From Apis mellifera (lineage: Eukaryota > Arthropoda > Insecta > Hymenoptera > Apidae): DNA of 64,000 nt. The DNA lies in the NCBI RefSeq assembly GCF_003254395.2, contig NC_037640.1:4694289-4758288 (forward strand), written 5' to 3'. Positions 1-11,185 of this stretch are shown here, one piece after another; the first letter of the stretch is position 1, and every line of letters starts with the position of its first letter. The position numbers and the translations under genes were made by a program. Below the pieces are notes generated by a model. It had not been told where the DNA came from, did not search any database, and saw only the letters and a program-made list of their open reading frames with translations.

Positions 1-1578
1 ATTAATTGTCACCATTTAAAACACATATTTTCTCTTTCTCTATCTTTCTTTCTGTCGCTCGTCCTTCAGAGAAATTCGTGTGCTTCTTTTACAAATCGTA
101 TTCGTTGTATTTTAAATTAAAATAAAAAGAAAAAACAAAAGATTTGAAATTCAAATATATAATTATACTATACAGTATACGTATATACGTATACTGTGAG
201 GTATATTCATCGATGATAAATGTATATTGGTAAAAAGAAAGGTGCATTTACATGAATATTGCTTTCAATAATTGCTTAAAGAACTTAAAATTAGAATTTA
301 TTTTTTTATCTGTATTGTTAAATCGATTCGCGGTATAAGAACAAGAATTTCCTTTTAACTTGCGAATGGACCCTTAATTTGGGGTTGTACTCTTATTGCT
401 ATTTAATAATATTAATTTATATTGAAATTCTCATATAACAATTTGATATTATAAATTTTGATGTAATAGCATTATATTTATAAAATCTTTTTTTTCTATG
501 AACCTGACCACGTTTAATCTCAGAATTATATTTGATTTTATCATTTCGTTTTATATTAATTGATTAGCAAAAGAAAATTTGTTTCTATGTTATGTTAGTA
601 TGATATGCATCTTTTGATCATTTTTAAAATTTCTTTAATAAAAAATAGCTTAATAATACGCAAATTAGATACAAATATATAAATAAATAAGAAATATGGC
701 GATTCTTTTTTATTTTCGCCATCGAGCACTTTCTTATTAATGGTGGACGAACACTCGTTTTCTACAAATATATTTCCCATCTTGTTCTTACTATCCCGGC
801 GTCTAAGGCACGGGTCTGCCAGAAAATTCTATTGATATGAAATCCTCTGGTAGTCCCAGGACGAATCTTTCTTTTTCTTTCTTTCTTTTTCTTCTCTTTC
901 CTCCATTAATTTTTTTTTTTTACAGCACCACAAGAATATAACTTATTGTGCGTTAATTATGATGCGTTTTTTCAAATCGGATACGTTGTTAAGTATTCTA
1001 TTAAAATATTATTCAAGTACATTACAAACCACAATTAAAAAAAATAATGAAAATATAAAATAAAAGTAAGTACTATATAAAATACAAACAATAACTCAAC
1101 ACTGGTATCATAATATCATTTTTATAATATCAATATAAAAGAAATTATTATGATAAAAAAATATAATATCATAAAAAGATGTTCGACTCAATATTGATAA
1201 AACTTCTTTTGCAATCCAGTATAATACTGTAAAAATACTGTGCAAAAAAATTGAATGCTTATGTTAAAAAAAATTATATCTGCATGAAATTGAAATATGT
1301 GATAAGTGCATAGAATATCAAATATCACAAAAATTTTTTTGAATTGAATAAAAAGAACATTTATGCATCTGCCTACTTTTATCTCCGAGTTTTTTATATT
1401 TCTTTATAGATGAAAAGAATTCTATTGCGATGATTGATTTTTAATCTTTGTTTTTATTATTAAATTATTGAGTAGAAAAAGAAATATAACTCGCGATAAA
1501 GTTTTCTTATTCAAAAAATGGATTTGAAAATAAAAACGATCACAGATGCATAAATTTGTTTCGTGTATCCGAAATATT
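1..1578. other. AT-rich intergenic stretch at left edge
   Basis: No supportable gene. The sequence is mostly low-complexity A/T. The exception is a GC-richer patch at about 720-870 that stays open in more than one frame (see findings). The 3' UTR of the minus-strand galactosyltransferase must lie in the right part, but no single poly(A) signal stands out among many AT-rich candidates. Confidence 0.6.
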
Positions 1579-2956
1579 TCAATTTACTAGGCTTTCGCTG
1601 CTAGGCCGTGGTTTAATGACCAGATTCTGTAAGGCTCTTATTTCGTTTTCTGTGAGATTTGGAGGTCCGAATAGAAACTCTCTATGAGACCTGGGATTAG
1701 ATAGAAGATCTTGCATGTTCTCATTAGTTAGCATTAAATAATGCAGAGAAGTTTGTGTTAAATTTACTTTCCTAGCTAATGTCCCGGTAATGTGAACATC
1801 ATCTATCCAGAAGTATGGCTCTTTCTGCGCTTCACGATACAAAAGAAATACGCTATCAGGAGAGTACAATATAGCCCACCCTGCGCAATATGCAGGATAA
1901 TGTCTACCAGGATATTCTTGAGGGGAGACTCTCCACTTAGATCGCCAAGATCTCTTCACGGTACCTGTGGGGTGGAGATCGCAAAGGATCAATCGCCTGG
2001 CTCCCCATGGTGATAGATCACGCGTCAAGAAATCCAACATGGCAGGTATATGAACAAAAACATCATCATCTAATTTTAATATATATTTGGCACCTGAAAA
2101 AGTAGATAGATTAAATATTTTTAGAAAACTTAAAGAGAATTAAGGATTTTTCATAAAATTCTTTTTTTAATGCTATTAATAAAGATTTATATATTATACT
2201 TAATAATTAATAAATTTAAATATATATTTAAAATATGTTAACTAATATTAATTTTAATCATTTAATGTTTTATAAGTAAATTTTGTTATTAATTTAAAAA
2301 GATTAATATTATTCTATATATTAATATAATATATCATATAATAATAAAAATAAAAATTTGTCAATTTATTTCAAGCATAGCACAAAAAAAAAATGCTTAC
2401 TTGGACAATGATACGTAGCCCATTTCAATGCCATCACATGCTTATAAGTCATGTTTCTGTAGGCATCGAGAAAGTTGCCTTGTATCAAATCTTTGTATTT
2501 TCTATTTTCCTCCTCCAACATCGTTTGGTATTCATCAGATGAGCCAACGAAGAAGAGGAGCGCCACATTTGACGATTGCTGGCCCCAGGTTTCCCTGACT
2601 ACATTTCTCTTCACGAAATTCTCTGGAGCCGAGTGAACCAACATCAACAACAATAGATGTGTCCCATTACATGGATCATTGTTGATTGTGAACCGAAAGT
2701 CTTTTATATCAATAAGAGTTGATTTGTCACCGAACGGAAGTTCGTGTAATAAGTATGGCTGCGGAGAGGGTGTCACGTTTCCGGGTAAGATTAATAGATA
2801 TCCCGGTGCCGATACGCCACTGCTGTATGGCGTCGGTGAACCGGAATTGTCGATGTGAAGCCAGAAGGAGAAGCATCCAGTCAGTGCCAAAGCGACCACA
2901 AAAATCAGAGTGCAAGGCGACGTACCGGAGGCATGGAGTCGCCGCTTATCCAGCAT
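1579..2956 (-). CDS. Beta-1,3-galactosyltransferase-like enzyme (GT31), two exons
   Basis: Exon 1 is 2956-2401 and exon 2 is 2093-1579 (stop TGA). The 307-bp intron has donor GTAAGC and acceptor TTTTCAG. Joined length is 1071 nt, or 356 residues. Seen: a short basic N-terminus, one hydrophobic segment at residues 16-33 (type II Golgi anchor), the family motif RNVVRETWG (117-125), FFVG (135-138), the stem-to-core stretch YKDLIQGNFLDAY (154-166), the metal-binding DDD (194-196), which is coded just after the splice, HYPAYCAGWA (250-259) and WIDDVHITG (281-289). Several NxS/T sites fit a lumenal protein. Length is usual for the family. The start is supported by an in-frame TGA seven codons upstream and an acceptor (TTTTAG) 38 nt before the ATG, which implies a 5' UTR intron. 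By family it should move Gal or GlcNAc from a UDP-sugar in beta-1,3 linkage in the Golgi; acceptor and exact donor cannot be read from sequence. It could equally be named a B3GNT-type enzyme. Confidence 0.9.
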
Positions 2957-2994
2957 ACTAAAAAGTCCCTTACATCATACAAGTCTGAGTCCGG

Positions 2995-5695
2995 CTAAAA
3001 AAAAGTAAAATAAAAGATTAATTATAAATTACTTATATTATATAATCAATTATATTTTGTTTTAAACATTTATTTTTATATATAAATTAATATGGATTAG
3101 TAATTTATTTTATATATTTTTTATACAGACAATAGTAAAAAAATCTGCTGTCAGTATTAAACTGGTTTAACTTGCCTGTGAGAACAACAGTCATTTCATG
3201 TCATTAGAAAACATGTGTGACGCATCTGCTACTATAAATACTATCTTTTATTTTGCTTATATATATATTTTTAATAGATAATAATTTGTGAAATATTAAT
3301 GTATGGATAGTGATAATATGAAATAACACAATTGATAAATTTCCAACTAATATATTTATAATCAACTAATAAATTAAAAATCAAGATTTGAATATTAATC
3401 CAGCTTTTCAATATCATAGCAATATATTAACTTTCGAATTAGTTTATGTTCAACTCTATAAAAGTATTATAAAGACAGTCGATTATCAATATTTCAACTA
3501 TACCTTGAACTAATGTTAGACTTACATTATTGGTAATATTCACTAATAAATAGTGAAACAATTTACGAGTTGCTAGACTTTAAGAAGATGAATAATAAAT
3601 CGGAGTGATAGTGTATGTCGAAGCGAATTGTGAAAAATTTAAACATATATATAAACAATTTATCTTATTATTCTCATATTAATAGGCAACCTTTGATCTT
3701 GAATAAAAAATATTATGATAATATTCATTGCATTAATAATATTAAAATCGTACTAAAAATATAATTATATTGAGTTATATTACATCTGTGTTACAACATT
3801 GTAATAAATCCTTAAACAATTTAGAAACACAAATATTTTATTTATGAATTTAAAATAATTTACAAAAAGATATATTGATTAAAGTTAAATAAATAATTTT
3901 TATTTAATGATAAATTTAAAAGTTTGAAAGTCAATATTTAAAATATAATAATTTCCGAAGATATAGAATTTGTTTAAACAGATTAATTTCAAAACAAACT
4001 CGAAAAGAATTTTTTCATATTTTTTATTGGTGAAAAAATTTCCATTATTTACATCCCTCATCATTGATTTATTTCATAAGTCGTATATCTTTGAACATTT
4101 CATAAATAATGCACAAATCATTATTATTTAATCTAACGATTAAAAAATAATTTAATAATTATAATTAATAAATATATTATTAATAATAATTAATAAATAT
4201 AATTTAAATAATTAAATTATCAAATAAAAAATAATACATATAATTTTTATATGAAAAATAATACATATAATCCTTATTACATATATATCCTAAAAATTAT
4301 GCCAATTTTCGAAATTGTTTTTTCGTTTCTATGGATACGCTCCTTATCGGATTGTAATGCAGCAATAATCAAAACGATCATTTATCAGAAAATTCTTATC
4401 AAATACATATATCGGTTAGAAGATCGACGTGGCAGTATTCTACAGATCTCAAAGGCTAAAACATCATTTTACTAAGATTCTTTATTTTTTGTACCAAATT
4501 AGTGCATTTATTGGAAAAAGTGCTATTTAAAATAATTGTTTGATTTGTGACGTCATCGAAGAAAACATTGAACATAATATTTTTGAACAGCATATATATT
4601 TTTGGATTTCTTGGGAAGTATCTGGAAGGAAATATTTTATTTTATAGTATAAAAAGATTAACAATATTTTATTTTTTACTTTATATATATAATTGATATA
4701 TAAAGATTTATTCAAGTTTTAAAAAAAATTTGTTTTAAAATTATTAAATAATATATTTTCTTTACTGTACTATAAATGCTATTAAAAAATTTAAATATGA
4801 TAATAATGTAACTATATTGCATGTAAAACGTTTATATAAAAAAATATTTCATTAATTAAAATTAATTTAATAATTCATAATATAAATGATTAATATTGAT
4901 AACCTTTTAGTTAAAATTCTGATCACAAATAGAATAAATTCACTATTTTGATTATAATAAATATAAAAATGATTAAAATTAATTTTAACTAAACGAAAAA
5001 AAAAATAATATTTATAATAGATATATAAATAAAATATATATATATATTCCAATGCAATTTTTAGTTTATTATAAAATAAATTTAATGAAAATATTTTGTA
5101 AAAAAAAAAAATATTTTATTAAGTAAATCTTGTAATAGAAAGTATCTTGAAAAATTAACATTCTAGAACTTTCACTTTTGATATTCTCAAAACATTTGAA
5201 ACTCGGATATACACACGCCTTGTTTCCTAAACATATACTTGTTTTTATTTCTTTGAAACAAAGATAACATTACAAAGTTAATTTATCGTTTTACATGCAT
5301 TATTAATAAGTCAAAAAAATTTATTACACATTCTCAAACTTCAACAGTTAAATAAATAATTAACGAAATGATATACATACTTCATACATTAATTTTACAA
5401 ATTTAAATATTTAAAAACTTTTAATTTTTTAAAATTAATGTATTAAAATTCCCATTTCTAATACAAATAATAATTATACATAATTATTTTTTTTAGAATA
5501 TCAATTTGATATCAACATATGAAACAAGAAAAATTGTCATCGTCTCTCAATTGTATTTCAAGATTTTTATTAAATTATTAAAATGAAAACAAAAAACATC
5601 ATGCAAGGAAATCGCAAAATAGAAAATATTGCAATTTGAGGAACAAATAATATATAGATAACGAAAAAAGGAAAAAAATTATACTTACAACTTAC
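2995..5695 (-). other. Probable 5' UTR intron of the galactosyltransferase; no gene
   Basis: A clean minus-strand acceptor (AG at 2996-2995, after a T-rich tract) precedes the start codon by 38 nt. The first strong minus-strand donors upstream are at 5695 (CAC|GTAAGT) and 5688 (TTGTAAGT). Everything between is A/T-rich low-complexity DNA with only short chance ORFs. The boundary at 5695 is inference. Confidence 0.4.
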
Positions 5696-5930
5696 GTGTG
5701 GCAAAGAGCTATGAGGACTTCTAAGCATCTGTTTCGACGATGAAGATCTTGTTTTACACATTTGGCACAGTTAACATTTATGCCTCGATGTTGTTGAAGC
5801 GAAGTATAATCACAGGAAATTTGAGGTTATGTTAGACAAATGGATTGTTAACTACAGGTCACATTTAGGCTGGTATATCACGGGCCAAGAAATGTAAATG
5901 CGTGTTTTCGAGAAAAGTCACGCGAACGTC
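5696..5930 (-). promoter_or_regulatory. Candidate non-coding first exon and promoter of the galactosyltransferase
   Basis: This is a more complex, GC-richer patch in an A/T desert, ending on the minus strand in two closely spaced consensus donors. If spliced to 2994 it would leave a short upstream reading frame, beginning at the ATG at 5761, out of frame with the main start. The upstream limit is a guess. The GC-richer zone continues to about 6230 and may include the transcription start. Confidence 0.3.
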
Positions 5931-6239
5931 AACATAACATAGATATGTCGTGTTGTCCGGCAGCCCTGTTCCTTTTTTTCCTAACACCCTTCATTTTTCC
6001 CTTTCTTTCTATTTGTTTAATCTTACACTTTTCTACACAACCGATACAAATCGAATCATGTGTAGAAAAATGCGTTAAGAAGTAAAACGAAATGGCAAAC
6101 TGTAACTGAAGGGCGAAGTCCGTTTGACCCATGAATGTAGGGTTAATATGGTGTTCTCACCCTACAATTGTCATCTATTGGATGACACCCTCTTCTGTCG
6201 GCGTTGCACACTGCATCTAAGGCGGAAAATTCAAAATTA

Positions 6240-6960
6240 AAACTTTATTTATTTTGATTTTATGGATATCATTTTTATATGTTTAAATTATATTGTTAAA
6301 TTTTTTTATCTATTGTTTGTCAACAAAAAGAAAATCTTAATTAAAATAGAATATATAAATATTAAATAAAATATAGTTAAAATTGTAATTGTATAAAATT
6401 TTAAAATCGTTGTATATCTTTATATTTTTAAAAATTTATAAATAAATACTATGAAATATGATATTATATTTTTTGTTTTAGTTTTAATATTTTTTAAAAT
6501 AATATTAAAAAATATTAATATTAATATTAATATTAAAGAAATTGTTTATAGAATAAATTGTATTATAATATTCTTTTCAATTTTTTCTAATTTAAATTTT
6601 TAAATATAAAATTTTTTTTTAATTTTTTATAAATATAATAAATTAAGTTTTTAAAAATATAAAAAAATTATATATAAAAATATTAAATTTTATATTTAAT
6701 ATTTTTATATATTTAAAATGCTATTTCAGATTGAATTAAATTTTTAAAAAATCCTATCTAAAATGTTATATAATATAAACTTGAATTTTTTATAATATTT
6801 AAATTCATGAATAGAATTGAGAAAAATATCTTAAAATCGTGAATAAAAAAGGCAAAGTAGTTTTTTAAACTTTATTTGATAAATCGATAAAGGCAGAAAA
6901 ATGATAATGGAGGAATGAAAATGCGCGCTTTTCTAACATGGTTCAACAAAGGATTATTTT
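6240..6960. other. Extreme A/T block between divergent genes
   Basis: G and C are rare for roughly 600 bases, with runs of A and T and repeated ATATTAAT-type words. No coding potential. It separates the presumed promoters of the galactosyltransferase (leftward) and Sirt6 (rightward). Confidence 0.8.
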
Positions 6961-6984
6961 GAATATTACCGCGAAATAAGTTTA

Positions 6985-7406
6985 GTTATGAATAACAACT
7001 GTGGATGGCGCTGAATGTTCGCGGCATGAATTGAATGGACGCGAGAAACTCAAGCGTCTGCAGCGCTATAGCCATCTCTCCCTGGGGCGCATACTGCGCA
7101 TGCGTTGCACGTTTATTATCTTCTTTCTGTTCAAGTGCCATTTCATTGCATGCAGTGCAGTCTATAAAACAGAATGCGTTCTCCGTGGATCTCGAGTTTC
7201 CTATCACTTATCGTCATTCGTAGCGTATAAACATAACAGCACGCGGTCATTAACTTACAAATTGTTTACGTGTCATTCGACACATGCGAATCTAGTAATA
7301 TCGTGCACGAAATGCCAGTTTTCGAGCTATAAAAAACACGATCAGGCCATTGTTAGCGTCATAGACAGGTTTCGGGTCGAAATTTTCGAACGATCGCGCA
7401 AGCAAA
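6985..7406 (+). promoter_or_regulatory. Sirt6 promoter and 5' UTR, with NRF-1-like palindrome
   Basis: Base composition changes sharply to a mixed, CpG-containing sequence about 400 bp before the Sirt6 start. The palindrome TGCGCATGCG at 7095-7104 matches the core of the NRF-1 / erect wing site. The position of the transcription start is not determined. ORFs crossing this region in other frames look like chance. Confidence 0.5.
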
Positions 7407-9940
7407 ATGTCATGCAGCTACGCGGACGGTCTCTCGCAGTACGAAAACAAAGGAGTGTTGGGTCTGGAAGAGGTAAAAAGCATTATTCCTGACCATCCAT
7501 TTGGCGGGAGTCGGCCATCCGCGACAATTTTTAATCGCTCGCCGCTTGATGTGTGAAATTTTTTTTTTTTTTACAGAGATACGACAGTGTCGAGGCATTA
7601 CGATTGAAATGTGGCCTTCTAGCCGATTGGATACAGGCCGCACGGCATGTCGTCGTTCACACCGGTGCCGGCATCAGTACTGCGGCGGGCATTCCGGATT
7701 TTCGGTGATTATCATTTGTAATTTTTCGCTCAAATCCCCACCCTACTTCTATCTACTTTCATCCCCTCCCTGACCACCCCGATCGTCCTGCAATTGCGAT
7801 CTGTTAGGTATGTGTTCGAAAGCGCCACTGACCAATTCTTTTAAATTAATCGAGCGGGAATAACGGAGCCGCGAAGAAACGATTAAAATTCCTTTTGATA
7901 GACGCGTCCACCATTGTTGCGCGCGACAATGGTGACCGTGATCTATTCCAAAATGCTGATTAATATACAAAATTGAATAGGAATAATAAGATTTGTGAAA
8001 ATTTTATTAAATAAATGTACAGATAAGGTGAAAATGGATAATTTAGAAAAAATATATTTTTTTTTCGCATAAAAATATAAATTAAAATATTTTAAATAAA
8101 CAATTTAATTGAATTTAATTATTATTTGATAAATACGTAATTTTATTTTTTTCATATTTATATGTATATCACTATTATCTAAATTTTTTTAATTATTTAT
8201 ATGTATATGATTTCTTAGAGGTACAAATGGAGTATGGACATTAGAACAGAAAGGTTTGAAACCTACAATGAATATTTCCTTTGATGAAGCCATTCCTACA
8301 AAAACACACATGGCATTGAAAAAATTAGTAGATGCTAGTGAGTACGATTAAAATATTATAAATACAATTATATATAAAAGATTAATATAAAATTTTATGA
8401 ATATTATTTTTCCTTTAGAAAAAGTTAAGTTTATTATAAGTCAGAACATTGATGGTTTGCATCTTCGATCTGGTGTACAAAGACAGTATCTTGCAGAATT
8501 ACATGGAAATATGTTCACTGAACAATGTGATAAATGTGGAAGGTTGGTATTTTTTTTATTAAAAATAAAATTTTATAATGACAAAATTATGAATTAATAT
8601 CAAATTTTATCACATTTATTTAGACAATTTATTCGGAACTTCGCGACTAAGAGCGTAGGAAAAAAATCCCTTGATACTGTGTGTAGATCTGAACAAATTG
8701 GTGGACGTCCATGCCGTGGACGTATGCATGACACGATTCTCGATTGGGAACACAACTTGCCTGACAGTGATCTGACATTATCTGATTTACATTCTAGGTA
8801 AATTGATAAAAAACGCGATAATTTCTATTTTTTTTTTTTATATCGCAGCATATAACAAATTTAAAGCACGAGGCACGGTGCAAGATTCTTAAAGCAGATG
8901 ATAAAAATATTTTAATAAAGTAAATGCACATTATAATACATTTTAATGTTAAAAATTTGGTATTTTTTGCGAACAGATGAAAGGAAGAGTGCCTAACTGT
9001 TGTTGAGAGTTTAAGAATTACATATTAATAAGATTTGGAACGATTCGTTGATCGAAAATCCTATGTTGATATCTCAGGTTTTAGTTGACAATTATTTACG
9101 AAAGTTACTTTGTTCGATAATTTTATTATTATAAGAAATATTGAATAAAAAATATAAATTTACAGTGTTGCGGATTTAAGTATATGTCTTGGAACAACAC
9201 TTCAGATTATCCCGAGCGGTAATTTACCTCTATATACCAAAAAGTATGGAGGTCGACTTGTTATATGTAATCTACAACCTACAAAACATGTAAGAGAATT
9301 TTTTATTTACAAAAAAAATTTTAATTATAAATTTTTAATAAGAGATGTATTAATAATTTAAGGATATATCATTATAAATTATTATTTTATGGTTAGTATA
9401 TTCATTTATCTGTTAAATAATATAATTTATAAACAAAGGATATTATTTTAGGATAAAAAGGCAGATTTAATTATTAATGGCAATGTTGATGAGATAATGA
9501 TCAGCGTTATGAAAAAATTAGGGCTAGAAATCCCCGAATATGAAAGTACAATGGATCCCACACGTAATTCTGATACAACATCCAAGGAAATGGATTGGAC
9601 GATACCAACAAGTAGAATAAAAGAAATGAATGTTTTGTATAAAAAAGTGTGTAAACCGATGAGAAGGAAACGAAAGACATTCATGTATGAAAGGGAGAGA
9701 ACTGATACAAAGCGAGAAACAAAAACAAAGAAACAGGCATTCATGATAAAACAAGATATAAAAACAGAAGATACAATGAACACAGCGAATCAAATTTGCA
9801 ACAATGCTGTAGTTTCGGAAGATATAAGCAGTAATACGGTGAAAATTGAGGATGAGATAAAACATGTGGAACCATTTGAATTTACGACGAACAATATGAC
9901 CCAACCAGATCCTGGTTTAGAAGTGAACAACATACTGTAG
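7407..9940 (+). CDS. Sirt6: NAD-dependent protein deacylase sirtuin-6, seven exons
   Basis: Exons: 7407-7472, 7577-7704, 8219-8337, 8419-8542, 8624-8797, 9166-9289, 9452-9940. All introns are GT-AG and all phases match; the joined 1224 nt encode 407 residues. The N-terminus MSCSYADGLSQYENKG is Sirt6-like. The Rossmann core shows TGAGIS (51-56), GIPDFRG (60-66), SQNIDGLH (112-119) and ELHGNMF (131-137) with catalytic His133. The zinc-binding cysteines are Cys141, Cys144, Cys166 and Cys176. GTTLQIIPSGNLPL and a NLQPTKHD stretch close the fold. A charged tail follows, with a nuclear-localisation-type cluster PMRRKRK (314-320). By family it is a nuclear chromatin enzyme that removes acetyl or long acyl groups from histone H3 and supports DNA repair and metabolic gene repression. 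The start context (CAAAATG) and homology fix the ATG. The tail after about residue 280 is the least certain in function. The gene converges on the zinc-finger gene to its right. Confidence 0.96.
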
Positions 9941-11185
9941 CATGATTTCAGCAGGTGGTGATTCAGCGACGTAATACTCGTATTAATATTTTCTTTGTTA
10001 AATTTATTTACGAGTGCATATAGAATGGATGTTATCTGTATGTGAAGAATGTCTAAAAAAAAAGTGCTATTGATTTGTTTATATGAAAATGATAAAAAAA
10101 AAAAAGTAACAAAAAATAAGAATATAAGTTTATCAACCGATAAATCGCTTTAATTGTCAAGTCAAAAAGCGCTGCAATACATGTACATATGTGTAGTAGT
10201 ACTTTCGTAATCGCTTCCATGTTCTGTCCGCTTTTTTCATTACTCGTAGTTCTTAATCAGAGAAAGTCAGAGTTTCCAGTGATCTAATCATATTCTACTA
10301 ACATACAAATATATGCATGCATAACCATGTTTTTCTCCATTATGATACATTAAATGTTAAGTACTTACGATGATTTATTTAGGATCATTTGTAAGATGTT
10401 GAACAGAGATTTTACAGAGAGTATCGTGTCGATCCTGAAATGATCTTTCATTTCAGATAGATCTTGAAATGATTATAAAGAGCACAGCCAAAATTACGTT
10501 CAAGTGCGTTTGATTGATCTCTATATAGATATAATACTGTTCGTGTTTTCCAGAGAAAAAAAATTAAACATGACCAAAAATCTTCCATACGGCTGTTTGT
10601 AATTTCACGAAGCGATTAACGGAAGATCCGCAGATGTTTTAATTGCATCGGAATAGTAAATACTCGTTGCTACTTTGAACGTTTAAGATTGAAATCTTTT
10701 AATAGAAAGCTCCATATGAGCGTTGGTGTTGTTTGATCGATCTAATAGTTAAGTGTCTCTTGTTAAACGCACATATGTTTGTATAATCGTGATAGAGTGA
10801 CTAAAAGCGTTTTGTAGGTAGACATTAAAACGGATAACGGGGACCGCGAAAATTACTCCCTCGACAGTATGTCTTTTGAGTAAGTTAAGAAGCAGAAGTG
10901 TAAACATTTGAAAGAGAGAAAAAAAAAAAAAAAGAAAAAAAAATATGGAAAAATGCAAGCGAGTCTTTCTTATATTGGCATTCGACGCTATTTTGTCGAT
11001 AGAGTTTTATAGTAGAACGCAGATTAGTGAAATGTGTAATATTTATATGTACATAGTAATATATGCTTGATTGCTCCTAATAATTTATTACTTTAATTGA
11101 TATTATTTACTGGACGTTACTATTAGTGAAATATTATAATATTCGACAGAAAATAAACTTGTGGAAAGGGCTGCTTCATGTGTGC
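9941..11185 (+). other. Sirt6 3' UTR with AATAAA poly(A) signal
   Basis: There are no competing coding signals after the stop. AATAAA at 11152-11157 is followed within 30 bases by a GT-rich stretch, the usual arrangement for cleavage near 11175-11185. A perfect 9-bp hairpin with a 4-base loop lies at 10435-10456. Earlier cleavage sites are possible. Confidence 0.6.

Noticed and set aside
5929..6132. 67-codon minus-strand frame near the galactosyltransferase promoter
   Set aside because: No similarity recognised. It sits where a promoter or 5' UTR is expected and has no splice link to the coding exons.
7001..7492. 163-codon plus-strand frame overlapping the Sirt6 start
   Set aside because: It runs through the Sirt6 5' UTR and exon 1 into intron 1 in another frame, and has no recognisable product.
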